Source: Candidatus Saccharimonadota bacterium (GTDB taxonomy: Bacteria; Patescibacteriota; Saccharimonadia; Saccharimonadales; Saccharimonadaceae). From it: a stretch of DNA of 44,702 bases. Positions 1 to 8,091 of this stretch are shown here, in pieces (position 1 is the first letter of the stretch; the number at the start of each line of letters is the position of its first letter). The notes beneath the pieces were generated by a model. It was not told the origin of the DNA, did not search any database, and saw only the letters and a program-made list of their open reading frames with translations. The position numbers and the translations under genes are program-made. The stretch lies in assembly GCA_017545585.1 (NCBI GenBank), contig JAFWMK010000013.1, positions 1 to 44,702 on the forward strand, written 5' to 3'.

Positions 1-3
1 TGA

Positions 4-45
4 CTCCTTTGTATAGTTAATTGTTGTTATTCAAAAACTATTATA
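4..45 (-). promoter_or_regulatory. Promoter and ribosome binding site of a leftward gene off the window edge
   Basis: Read on the minus strand, a TATAAT box lies at 40-45 and an AAAGGAG Shine-Dalgarno site at 4-10, a few bases from the window edge. A minus-strand gene therefore probably starts just left of base 1. No -35 is convincing. Bases 46-146 hold nothing else recognisable. Confidence 0.45.
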
Positions 46-146
46 CTAGGCATAGATGTCTTTTTGTATATTAGACTTTTCTACAAATATATTTATCTGT
101 TAATGCTTATTTTGTTGCACTTGGAATTGGAACTTAGCCTGAATTC

Positions 147-176
147 TTGCACAGAAAAACAAAACTGTGTTATAAT
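147..176 (+). promoter_or_regulatory. Promoter of the phase-variable surface gene
   Basis: A -35 TTGCAC (147-152), an 18-nt spacer and a perfect TATAAT (171-176) preceded by TGT (extended -10). Transcription should start near 183, giving a short leader with GAGGT (198-202) just before the ATG at 206. The TTGC-type -35 recurs at the 38.5 kb, 40.5 kb and 44.5 kb promoters. Confidence 0.75.
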
Positions 177-205
177 GGTAATAGTTAAATAAGTTGAGAG
201 GTACA

Positions 206-265
206 ATGGCCATACATCATAATTTTCTAGATAAAATTCGCTCCAATATATATATATATATATAG
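206..265 (+). CDS. 19-codon leader ORF running into the TA repeat
   Basis: ATG at 206 follows GAGGT with a 3-nt gap and encodes MAIHHNFLDKIRSNIYIYI before a TAG at 263-265. The stop falls right after the TA tract, and the GTG of the surface gene begins one base later (267). With the present repeat number this is a separate short ORF that could allow termination-reinitiation. One more TA unit fuses it in frame to the surface protein. Whether the peptide itself matters is unknown; the ORF is more likely the real start of the downstream gene in its ON phase. Confidence 0.5.
   Translation: MAIHHNFLDKIRSNIYIYI
248..264 (+). repeat. (TA)n microsatellite at the translation start
   Basis: Seventeen bases of uninterrupted alternating A and T lie between the leader ATG (206) and the body of the gene. 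The distance 206 to 267 is 61 nt, so the frame is off by one. Gain of one TA unit, or loss of two, puts the ATG in frame. This is the classic geometry of slipped-strand phase variation. Confidence 0.7.
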
Positions 266-266
266 G

Positions 267-1562
267 GTGCGCAGCCTAAAACATTTCATTTCTGCACTAG
301 GAATTACGCTCCTTGTTGCAGTTTTTTGTGGCATCGCATCATCCATCGGGATTGGGAATAATAGGGCCTTTGCCGAATCTTCCGGTGGGCTACTTTTTAA
401 CGCCACAATGAATGGTGTTACTCTTGACCTAACTATTCCAAGTAGCACCGTATCTCTACAATTAGATCCTACTGCATCTCTAGAAGAGGCTAGCGCTAAG
501 GCTTTTGTAACTACTGATGCTCCATATGGTTACACTCTCATGATGACGGCGGACTCCACCAATCTTACTCGCACCACGCCTCTTCAGAGCGGAGATTATC
601 CAATCATTCCTACTCTTGCTTCTGATGCTACTTCGTTTACTGTCAACCACTGGGGTTGGCGATTATCGGCAGATAACAAATACTATGGATTTGATAATAA
701 CGGGGTTCAAGTAGGCTATTCAAGTGAGCCGGTCACAAATAAAGAAGAAACCATTGTCTTTGGTGCCAAAGCAGATTCGAGTATTCCGCTCGGTGATTAT
801 CAGTTAGCCCTTACTCTTACCGCTCTAGCTAATGCTAGGCCCGCTCTCACAATCTATGATATGGAAACCATGCAAGCTTTTAACGGCATAACTGTAGACG
901 ACCGATATTCTATCCTTGATTCCATGGTAGAAGGAGAGAGCTACACTTTAAAAGACTCTCGTGATAATCAAGACTATACTATCGCTAAACTTTTTGATGG
1001 CAATATCTGGATGACCAAAAACTTAAACCTAGCTGGTGGTACCGCTCTTTATTCAGACACCTCCAATGTCCCAGATGGCTATCCATCTTCTGGCAATAAT
1101 CCATACTATACTTTGCCAGCTTCTTCCACTTCTGGTTTTTCAAATGATTCTACTGCCTATGTTTATAATAGCGGCAGAACTAACTGTTCATCTCCAGGCT
1201 GTTACTCTTACTATTCTTACCCAGCTGCTACTGCCGGCACTAATCCAAATACTGATGGCGTGAACGCTACTTCAGACATCTGCCCAGCTGGCTGGAGACT
1301 TCCTACTAAATCAGAGTACGAAACCCTCATAGGCACATACAACACTGGCCCTAAACTTACCGCCAGTCCGTTCCTAGGCGTCTATGCCGGTAACTACTAC
1401 GGTTCTGCGTTCCGCTTCGGCGGCTCGTACGGCTACTACTGGTCCTCTACCGCTAGCGGTAGTACTACTGCCCACCTCATGTACTTCGGTGGTAGTGATG
1501 TCGCTGTGTCCAGCGGCGACGGTAAGAGGCGCGGTTACTCCGCCCGTTGCATATTACAGTAG
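267..1562 (+). CDS. Secreted FISUMP/C-type-lectin-like surface protein, candidate DGR target
   Basis: This is a 431-residue protein read from a GTG that has no Shine-Dalgarno site of its own. Residues 1-37 form a clear signal peptide ending near AFAES. Residues 40-195 match a beta-rich domain shared with the proteins at 4702 and 17115 (NHWGWRLS, FGAKAD, GDYQLALTLTA). Residues 230-431 are a FISUMP-type domain (WMTKNLNLAGG, CPAGWRLPTKSEYETL, GYYWSST, YSARC). The last 60 residues look like a diversity-generating retroelement variable region. There is no membrane anchor or sorting motif. The natural start may be the ATG at 206 in another repeat phase, which would give a longer, more basic signal-peptide n-region. 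Role in adhesion or host binding is inferred. It is convergent with topA. Confidence 0.85.
   Translation: MRSLKHFISALGITLLVAVFCGIASSIGIGNNRAFAESSGGLLFNATMNGVTLDLTIPSSTVSLQLDPTASLEEASAKAFVTTDAPYGYTLMMTADSTNLTRTTPLQSGDYPIIPTLASDATSFTVNHWGWRLSADNKYYGFDNNGVQVGYSSEPVTNKEETIVFGAKADSSIPLGDYQLALTLTALANARPALTIYDMETMQAFNGITVDDRYSILDSMVEGESYTLKDSRDNQDYTIAKLFDGNIWMTKNLNLAGGTALYSDTSNVPDGYPSSGNNPYYTLPASSTSGFSNDSTAYVYNSGRTNCSSPGCYSYYSYPAATAGTNPNTDGVNATSDICPAGWRLPTKSEYETLIGTYNTGPKLTASPFLGVYAGNYYGSAFRFGGSYGYYWSSTASGSTTAHLMYFGGSDVAVSSGDGKRRGYSARCILQ
1380..1556 (+). other. Putative DGR variable region (VR)
   Basis: Residues 372-428 contain 57 consecutive codons of which none ends in A: 32 end in C, 18 in T and 7 in G. 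Neighbouring codons use A freely. The protein pattern GYYWSSTA, then a run of exchangeable small or aromatic residues, then GYSARC, resembles C-type-lectin variable regions in which AAC/AAT codons of a template repeat have been rewritten as NNC/NNT. No template repeat or reverse transcriptase is visible in this window. Confidence 0.55.
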
Positions 1563-1586
1563 TAGCTCCAGTTCTGAACTATGCCC

Positions 1587-3881
1587 TTATTTCTTGGACT
1601 TAGCAGCAGTCTTTTTTCTTCCGCCTCTCACTCCGCGGCGAGTCTTGGTGGCTTTCTTGGCAGTTTTTGGCTTATTTTCGAGCATTTCTTTGGCCTGCTC
1701 CAAAGTAATCTTTTTTGGATCAATGTCTTTTGGAATTTTTACGTTGTTGCGACGACCCGGCCCTTTGATATATGGTCCATAAGCGCCATTGATAATCATA
1801 ACTTCGTCCCAATCGGCAATGATCGAGTCGATCTTTTTTTGATAAAGCGGCAATGCCTCTTCAAAAGTTACTATATAAGGGTCGTAATCTTTTATCGGAA
1901 TATTATATTTGCCGCCCTTGAGATACGGTCCAAATGGCCCACTGGCAGCAATTAGTTCTACGCCGTCCTTGGCTTTTCCGAGTACTCGCGGCAAAGCTGG
2001 AAGTTCCAACTGTGACAGAGCTTGTTCTAGAGTTACAGTCTTGGTGGATTTTCGCTTAGGTAGTGGCGCAAAACGCGGCTTTTCTCCAGACTCCTTTTCG
2101 TTATCGCCAAGTTGAATAAACCCGCCATTCTTCCCTACTTTGGCGTAAATCGGCTTACCAGTCTTTGGGTCGTGACCAAGAAGTCGCGCGTTATTGTATC
2201 GTTCTACCCCTTGCGCCACCAACACACTATCACGAAATGGTCCATAAAAATCTTTAAGCATCTTGACTCGTTCGAGCTTGGCATCCGCTACTAGATCCAA
2301 ATCCTTCTCGATATTAGCGGTAAATTTGTAATCCACGATATTTTTAAAATTATCCGTGAGAAACCCTGCCACCAGCTCACCGATTGGAGTCGGGACTAGT
2401 TTGCCTTTATTGGCTCCGTATTTTTCTTTCACTACATTGCGCGAAATTTTACCCCTCTCAGAAGTCAATTCTACGACTTCACGTTCTTCTCCTTCAGACT
2501 CGCCTTTCACTACGTAGCCACGCGCCTGAATTGCGGTCATGATTGAAGCGTAGGTAGACGGCCTTCCAATTCCGAGCTCCTCTAATTTTTTAACCAAAGA
2601 GCCTTCGGTATATCTTGCGGCCGGCTTGGCAAAAGTCTGCCGTGCAGTAAGCGACAAGCAGTCTACCTTATCTCCTTTAGTTACTTTTGGCAGTTCCAAA
2701 TCCTTACTCTTGCCATAAACCTTGAGAAACCCATCAAATATCACCACTTCACCTTTTGCGATAAAGTCATGCGATAATCTAATCGTGGTCTTGGCGACCT
2801 TGGCGTTGGCCATTTGGGTAGCTACTGTACGTGACCAGATTAAGTTGTAAAGACGTTTTTCGTAGTCATTCTTCCCCGCCGCAGTTCGAGTAATATCGGT
2901 CGGGCGAATCGCCTCGTGCGCTTCTTGTGCCGACGCGTCTTTAGTCTTAAAAACGCGCGTATGAAGATAATTTTTACCAAAGCTCGCTTCGATATATCCA
3001 GCGATCGTAGCTACAGCTTGCTTGGATAGATTCAAAGAGTCAGTTCTGTGGTAAGTAATCAAGCCAGCTTGATAAAGCCCCTGTGCCGCGCTCATTGTAG
3101 TTCTCGAAGAAAAACCTAGCTTAGCGTTAGCTTCAATCTGGAGAGAAGCTGTAGTGAAAGGCACTGGACCCGCTTTCGTTCCCTCGGTTTCCTCTACTGA
3201 TTCCACCATAAAATCAGATTTTGTCAAGTCTTCCAGTAGTTTGGTAGCGTTTTCTTCGTCCTTCGGCGTTTCCCCGTCGTAAGAGGCGTCAAAATCAGCA
3301 TCCTTATGGAATTTACCAGTCACCTTAAAAGTAGATTTGCTCTCAAATTTTTCAATTTCTTTTTCTCTTTCTACGATCAGTCTAAGGGCCGGTGACTGTA
3401 CTCGTCCAGCCGAAATAGCGCCTGGTACTTTCTTACGTACCATATCTGAAAGATCGTACCCTACAAGCATATCGAGAGTCTGTCTAGCTTGCTGTGAGGC
3501 CACCATATCCATGTCTACCGTGCGCGGATTCTTAATCGCTTCTTCAAGCGCCGGCTTGGTAATTTCATGAAAAGTAATTCTCGCAGTATTCTTTGGCAAT
3601 TTTAAAACTTCACATAAATGCCATGAAATCGACTCTCCTTCGCGGTCTTCATCGGTCGCGAGCCAGATTTTGTCGGCCTTTTTAGCTTCTTTTTCGAGTT
3701 CTTTGATAATAGATTTGTGTTCCGGATCAATCTCGTAAGTCACGTCAAAAGTAGACTTATCCACCTTGGTGTCCTTCCGAATGTGCCCTACCGAAGCCAA
3801 TACTTTAAAGTCTGAACCGAGATATTTCTCAATCGTGTGTGCTTTGGCTGGGCTCTCTACTATCACTAAGTTTTTAGACAT
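1587..3881 (-). CDS. topA: DNA topoisomerase I
   Basis: This is a type IA topoisomerase that relaxes negative supercoils. The start is ATG at 3881 (MSKNLVIVESPAKA), because the TOPRIM domain begins there; the 13 upstream codons are promoter DNA. Visible motifs are VIVESPAKAHTIEKYL and DEDREGE (metal-binding TOPRIM), and GLITYHRTDS with the catalytic tyrosine. About 764 residues. The C-terminal part has repeat modules (GPFGPYLKGG, GAYGPYIKGP) instead of cysteine zinc ribbons, then a very basic tail (TAKKATKTRRG to KSKK). TATAAT (3886-3891) ends 4 nt before the ATG and no Shine-Dalgarno is present, so the mRNA may be leaderless. The 3' end faces the surface gene with a 24-bp gap. Confidence 0.97.
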   Translation of the reverse strand: MSKNLVIVESPAKAHTIEKYLGSDFKVLASVGHIRKDTKVDKSTFDVTYEIDPEHKSIIKELEKEAKKADKIWLATDEDREGESISWHLCEVLKLPKNTARITFHEITKPALEEAIKNPRTVDMDMVASQQARQTLDMLVGYDLSDMVRKKVPGAISAGRVQSPALRLIVEREKEIEKFESKSTFKVTGKFHKDADFDASYDGETPKDEENATKLLEDLTKSDFMVESVEETEGTKAGPVPFTTASLQIEANAKLGFSSRTTMSAAQGLYQAGLITYHRTDSLNLSKQAVATIAGYIEASFGKNYLHTRVFKTKDASAQEAHEAIRPTDITRTAAGKNDYEKRLYNLIWSRTVATQMANAKVAKTTIRLSHDFIAKGEVVIFDGFLKVYGKSKDLELPKVTKGDKVDCLSLTARQTFAKPAARYTEGSLVKKLEELGIGRPSTYASIMTAIQARGYVVKGESEGEEREVVELTSERGKISRNVVKEKYGANKGKLVPTPIGELVAGFLTDNFKNIVDYKFTANIEKDLDLVADAKLERVKMLKDFYGPFRDSVLVAQGVERYNNARLLGHDPKTGKPIYAKVGKNGGFIQLGDNEKESGEKPRFAPLPKRKSTKTVTLEQALSQLELPALPRVLGKAKDGVELIAASGPFGPYLKGGKYNIPIKDYDPYIVTFEEALPLYQKKIDSIIADWDEVMIINGAYGPYIKGPGRRNNVKIPKDIDPKKITLEQAKEMLENKPKTAKKATKTRRGVRGGRKKTAAKSKK

Positions 3882-3885
3882 ATAT

Positions 3886-3891
3886 ATTATA
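3886..3891 (-). promoter_or_regulatory. -10 box of topA, possibly leaderless
   Basis: TATAAT on the minus strand with a 4-nt gap to the ATG. An alternative GATAAT lies at 3891-3896 with a 9-nt gap. The area is so AT-rich that the exact box is uncertain. Confidence 0.45.
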
Positions 3892-3951
3892 TTATCATAA
3901 AAATTTAAAAATAAAAACAATATTCTAACTACACTATATTTTTCAAGAAAA

Positions 3952-4554
3952 TCAAGATTTATGTTTTATTAGTATACCGAGCACTATTATAGCAGTAGCT
4001 GCGAATGCGGCTACACCAATAATAATACCTTCCTCTGCGGATAAATTAGAACCGTGAAAAAAATTACCAGTGTCTGGTACCACGATTGTTTCAGACGAAT
4101 CTCTGTTGTAAACTATGCGCAGACTACGCGTAGTCGTCACGCCATAGCCATTTACTCCGTCTACTTTGATGATAAAATTATTATACCCGCTATAATCATC
4201 TAAGTTTAGAACGGTATTTTTTTCTCCAATTACACCGTTAAAATTTTCTTGCCAAATTATCGTGTTTGCAACTTCACTACTATTCTCATCCAGGGTAATC
4301 AAGGTTGCGGTTGCGTTAAAAATATTTTCGTAGGTAGCCTTAAAATTATAATCTGGGGAGGTGGTTTCTTCTTCAGATACATTTGAAGTCAATTCCAATC
4401 TCGGTGCAAAATTAGAGGTCACCGTTACCGATGATGACGTTGCAAAAGTAGATGGAGCCAAAAAAGCCCCTGCGACAGCAATACAAAACGCTGCCAAACT
4501 TAACCTGTCAAGTATCCTTTGTTGTGTGTTTTTTATTTTTGTGAACCTTTTCAT
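3952..4554 (-). CDS. Secreted protein with VPDTG sorting signal
   Basis: A 200-residue surface protein. A long basic N-terminus and hydrophobic core (residues 1-39, ending PSTFATSSS) form a signal peptide. The middle is a short beta-rich, Ig-like segment (residues 45-150). Near residue 160 is VVPDTGNFF, followed by a hydrophobic helix (EEGIIIGVAAFAATAIIVLGIL) and the basic tail KHKS. This is the architecture of a sortase substrate with VPDTG in place of LPxTG. The likely enzyme is the sortase at 22459. It is divergent from the 1107-residue protein at 4702, with back-to-back promoters, and uses TTGACA-16-TATAAT. The leader contains AAGGT about 10 nt before the ATG. Function beyond wall anchoring is unknown. 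Confidence 0.8.
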   Translation of the reverse strand: MKRFTKIKNTQQRILDRLSLAAFCIAVAGAFLAPSTFATSSSVTVTSNFAPRLELTSNVSEEETTSPDYNFKATYENIFNATATLITLDENSSEVANTIIWQENFNGVIGEKNTVLNLDDYSGYNNFIIKVDGVNGYGVTTTRSLRIVYNRDSSETIVVPDTGNFFHGSNLSAEEGIIIGVAAFAATAIIVLGILIKHKS

Positions 4555-4579
4555 AAAATAATGACCTTATTTAAGCATA

Positions 4580-4641
4580 ATTATAATTTATAAAAAATAT
4601 TTGTCAATGGTATTGACATACTTTTTTTAGCATTGTAAAAT
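4580..4641. promoter_or_regulatory. Divergent promoters with abutting -35 boxes
   Basis: Minus strand: TTGACA (4602-4607), 16-nt spacer, TATAAT (4580-4585). Plus strand: TTGACA (4613-4618), 17-nt spacer, TAAAAT (4636-4641). The two -35 boxes form a dyad TGTCAAT-GGT-ATTGACA and are 5 bp apart, so the two surface genes could compete for polymerase or share a regulator. Confidence 0.7.
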
Positions 4642-4701
4642 TAATCACAAGAGTGTTGGCTAAATAAAAATATACTATCTAACATAAAGGTCATACATAA
4701 A

Positions 4702-7700
4702 ATGAAAAAGTCACAAAATTTAAGGTTTGCTAGTTTGGCAGCAAGTTTTTTGCTGTCTGCGATTATGGTACTATTTGTATCTCCAGCTATTATTAGGATC
4801 GATTCGGCAAGCGCTGCTACCGAAGGCGTTTCTAGCAATACTTGGTTGAATATGATTTCTGAATACGAAGAGGCCAGTGTAGACTTGAAAGTCGAAGACC
4901 CAAACGGCAGCTTTGCTACTTCTTCCGAAGAACAACTAGCTAAATTTAATGTGGCTACCAATAATTATACCGGATACACGCTTGCTATTAGCGGTCATTA
5001 CGGTAGTAGTTTGAATAATGAAGAGTCTGGCGCTAGTATAACTTCTATTGATGCTCCGATTTCTGAAGCGGATTTTAGTGCAAGCGCCGCCACGTCTTAT
5101 AATAATAAATGGGGTGTTAAATCAAGTAGGTGTATTAACAATTGCAACACGACTAGTCCAACCTACGCACCTTTATCGGACGGCAAATATCTCCCAGTTT
5201 TAGCTACCGGCACTACTTTAGACATCACTAGCACTGCCAACAGTACACCAAATGAATATGCTGTTGGTATAGGGGTTAGAGCTGGTGCTGATAGACCGGA
5301 GGGTGTCTACACTAACACCTTTATCCTTTCGGCTACCACCAACCCAGTAACTTACGATATTATTTACGCAGATAATACTGGCGATATAGAAGTATCTAAT
5401 CTTCCAGTTCCTGAAAGCGGCGTAATAGGAGAATTAAAAGTTCCCCTGTCGACAACTATCCCTACTAGGAAAAACTATACCTTTTTGAATTGGTGTCTCG
5501 GCGTTGCAGAAAATAATGCCACTACTTGCAACGGTTATTCATATGAAGCCGGCGAAGATTTTCCACTAGACAAAACTATTAATCCTGTGTATACTCTTTA
5601 TGCTATTTGGGAATCAGATGCTCATACAATCGAAGAGTCGTATACGATCAATCTAGATGGCAATGGTGCCACCAATAATTACAGTGAGTCCACTACGGTA
5701 AAAAGCCAGGCTACCCATATCGACCCAATCACAACTCAGCCGACTAGATCTTATACGATTTCTGGCTTTGCTAAAAATACGACTAGCGAGGGTGCAACTA
5801 TTTCTAGTACAGACAGCCTCACTTCTACATATGTCCTCACCGGTTGGTATAGTGATTCTGATACAGATAATGCTAACAAAATTGCAGATAATGCTAATTC
5901 CCCGCTACTTTTGCCAAACACTCCATTCACCGACGAAGATAGCAAGTGGAACGATACTTCTAACAATGTTACCCTCTACGCTGGTTGGGCGGAAGGGGCA
6001 GTAACGCTTCCTACTATCGCCAGAAACGGCTCTACCTGCGGTTGGGGTATCAGCGATACTGCCACATCCTACACCTATGCATCTGGTCAAACCATACACC
6101 CTATCTCTGATATGATTCTCTATGGTGTTTGCGTGCCTAACTCTTATCACCAAACCGTTCAAGTAAAGTATCAAAATGCAGATGGTACTTGGGGAGATTA
6201 CATTACTCACGATGCTTGTACTATAGACAAGATGTATGGTTCTACTCACTCCTGTACCATTTCAGCTACTGCCGAATATCAAGCTGCAAGTCTAGAATCC
6301 TATACGGTCTACGATGAAGAAACCAAACAAATTGATGTATACAGAAATACTAATACCGTAAGCCTAACTAAAGGCACTGGCGTTGCTAGCGTATCTATCA
6401 CCGGTGATGGTGTGAAAGACGGTTCTGGCACTGCGAACGCTACTGTATACTATAATGGAACGGTCACTATCGCGGCTACGTTATCTTCTAATTACGATTG
6501 GGTGAATTGGACCGGTAGCGCTACTTATACCAATCAAAGCCAATCTATTTCTGACGTAACCTCAGATTTGTCCTTTACGGCAAACGGAAAAGCAAGTATG
6601 TTGTCATTCCAGAATGCTACTATGGCCGATTGTGGACAGAATATGTATGATGATCGTGGCACTGCTGAGTACAAAAACATAATCTATACCACCGCTGAAA
6701 TCGATGGTCTTTGCTGGATGACTAGAAACCTAGACCTTCCAGGCGGCACCACATTGACACCTGCAGACTCCAATGTTTACGCCAGCTACACACTCCCGGC
6801 TTCTTCTACTGAAGGATTTTCGGATAGCTCTACCGCTTACGTCTATAATAGTAATAGCACAACTTGTGGCGACGATAGTCCTTGCTACTCGTATTATTCT
6901 TATAGGGCTGCTATGGCGGGTACAGATCCAGCTACAAGCCATATCATGGCATCGGATATTTGCCCAAAAGGTTGGCGATTGCCGCAAGAATATGAAGGTA
7001 TGAATTCGCCACTTGATGGTTCTGGTCCGTTTTATTCTGTTTACGCTGGCGATTTTGAAGATTCGACCTACACCAATAGTACTTGGGGCGAAAAATGGGG
7101 CCACTACTGGTTTTCTAATTCTGCTGGGGAAGATTATGCTCAGTACCTGTCTTTCAATGAAAGCTATGGTGATAGTGCGATGGCTCCTAGTAATATCGGC
7201 GTCTCGGTGCGTTGCGTGCTTGAAAATCGTACCCCATTTGAAAAACTCGAGCATCAATCGATTAGTATGCAAGAAATCGGCAAACTTAGCTCATCAGAAA
7301 AAGCCAACCTCCTGTCAGAAATTTATGAGCTATATAATGGGTGGGCTTCTATGGAATATTATATCGCAGATGAACGCGACGGCCAAACTTATATTGTCAA
7401 AATGCTTGATGATGGCAGGTTTTGGATGATGACCAATCTTAACCTCGGTGCAACCACGCTGACTAACGACCTCACTAGTAGTAACACTAATCTTTCTACG
7501 ACTATTCCTGCCAGTACCTTTAATGGCTACAGAAAAACTTCTGCAACAGCTACTACTACTGCAGCAGAGTATATCCCGGTGCTTGGCGCGGATCAATGTA
7601 GTGGTTTGTCGTCATATTGTGATCCAGACTACGAATTACCATATGGGACTCTGTATAATTATTGTGCAGCCTCTGCTAATAGTATTTGCACAGAAAATAA

Positions 7701-8025
7701 CTCAGATAATGCCGCATATGATATTTGTCCTAACGGTTGGGGGCTACCAACTATCGGAGATTTTCAGACTCTATATAATCAAGAAAAGTATAATTCTAAT
7801 GAATATATGAGAACATCCTACCATTATGAACGCGCGGCCTTTACTCTTGCGGGTAATTTCACTAATGGTATGCCAGAAAATCAAGAAAGCTTCGGTAACT
7901 ATTGGTCTAACACACGAAGCTCTGATTCGGGTATGTATGGCCTCAATCTTGATACCTCAAACGTTAATCTATCCACTAGCATCGACCGAGGGTCTGGTAG
8001 CTCGATTAGGTGTATTCTTAAATAA
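4702..8025 (+). CDS. Large secreted InlB-repeat/FISUMP surface protein
   Basis: A 1107-residue protein. Residues 1-37 are a signal peptide. Residues 40-215 are the beta-rich domain shared with the proteins at 267 and 17115 (NNKWGVK, VGIGVRAGADRPEGVYTN). Residues 215-430 hold two InlB/Listeria-Bacteroides-type repeats (YTFLNWCLG, YTLYAIW; YVLTGWYSD, VTLYAGW). Residues 540-635 resemble a divergent InlB repeat (DWVNWTGSA). Two FISUMP domains follow: about 645-835 (GLCWMTRNLDLPGG, CPKGWRLP, VSVRCVLE) and 875-1107 (FWMMTNLNLGA, CPNGWGLPTIGDF, SSIRCILK). The first FISUMP closely matches the gene at 267 (YTLPASST, STAYVYNS, CYSYYSY). Its codons are ordinary, unlike the variable-region candidate. There is no anchor motif. 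An adhesin or host-surface binding role is inferred. Confidence 0.85.
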   Translation: MKKSQNLRFASLAASFLLSAIMVLFVSPAIIRIDSASAATEGVSSNTWLNMISEYEEASVDLKVEDPNGSFATSSEEQLAKFNVATNNYTGYTLAISGHYGSSLNNEESGASITSIDAPISEADFSASAATSYNNKWGVKSSRCINNCNTTSPTYAPLSDGKYLPVLATGTTLDITSTANSTPNEYAVGIGVRAGADRPEGVYTNTFILSATTNPVTYDIIYADNTGDIEVSNLPVPESGVIGELKVPLSTTIPTRKNYTFLNWCLGVAENNATTCNGYSYEAGEDFPLDKTINPVYTLYAIWESDAHTIEESYTINLDGNGATNNYSESTTVKSQATHIDPITTQPTRSYTISGFAKNTTSEGATISSTDSLTSTYVLTGWYSDSDTDNANKIADNANSPLLLPNTPFTDEDSKWNDTSNNVTLYAGWAEGAVTLPTIARNGSTCGWGISDTATSYTYASGQTIHPISDMILYGVCVPNSYHQTVQVKYQNADGTWGDYITHDACTIDKMYGSTHSCTISATAEYQAASLESYTVYDEETKQIDVYRNTNTVSLTKGTGVASVSITGDGVKDGSGTANATVYYNGTVTIAATLSSNYDWVNWTGSATYTNQSQSISDVTSDLSFTANGKASMLSFQNATMADCGQNMYDDRGTAEYKNIIYTTAEIDGLCWMTRNLDLPGGTTLTPADSNVYASYTLPASSTEGFSDSSTAYVYNSNSTTCGDDSPCYSYYSYRAAMAGTDPATSHIMASDICPKGWRLPQEYEGMNSPLDGSGPFYSVYAGDFEDSTYTNSTWGEKWGHYWFSNSAGEDYAQYLSFNESYGDSAMAPSNIGVSVRCVLENRTPFEKLEHQSISMQEIGKLSSSEKANLLSEIYELYNGWASMEYYIADERDGQTYIVKMLDDGRFWMMTNLNLGATTLTNDLTSSNTNLSTTIPASTFNGYRKTSATATTTAAEYIPVLGADQCSGLSSYCDPDYELPYGTLYNYCAASANSICTENNSDNAAYDICPNGWGLPTIGDFQTLYNQEKYNSNEYMRTSYHYERAAFTLAGNFTNGMPENQESFGNYWSNTRSSDSGMYGLNLDTSNVNLSTSIDRGSGSSIRCILK

Positions 8026-8079
8026 TCAGTTAACAAGTTGATGTGGTCTTTAAGGGTTACTTTTTTCACCTCAATGTAG

Positions 8080-8085
8080 TATAAT
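8080..8085 (+). promoter_or_regulatory. -10 box giving a leaderless ABC transporter mRNA
   Basis: TATAAT ends exactly 6 nt before the ATG at 8092, so position +1 should be the A of the start codon. No Shine-Dalgarno and no good -35 is visible. Confidence 0.65.
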
Positions 8086-8091
8086 CTTTTT

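Noticed and set aside
267-1562. The first surface gene as a broken pseudogene
   Set aside because: Apart from the repeat-dependent start, the frame is intact for 431 codons with a complete signal peptide and FISUMP domain. Phase variation explains the frame offset better than decay.
4361-4561. Plus-strand ORF opposite the VPDTG protein
   Set aside because: It mirrors a gene with a signal peptide, sorting signal and good promoter, and has no initiation signals of its own.
6730-7272. Long antisense ORF inside the 1107-residue protein gene
   Set aside because: It is the complement of a well-supported coding region, with no ribosome site, promoter or recognisable domain.
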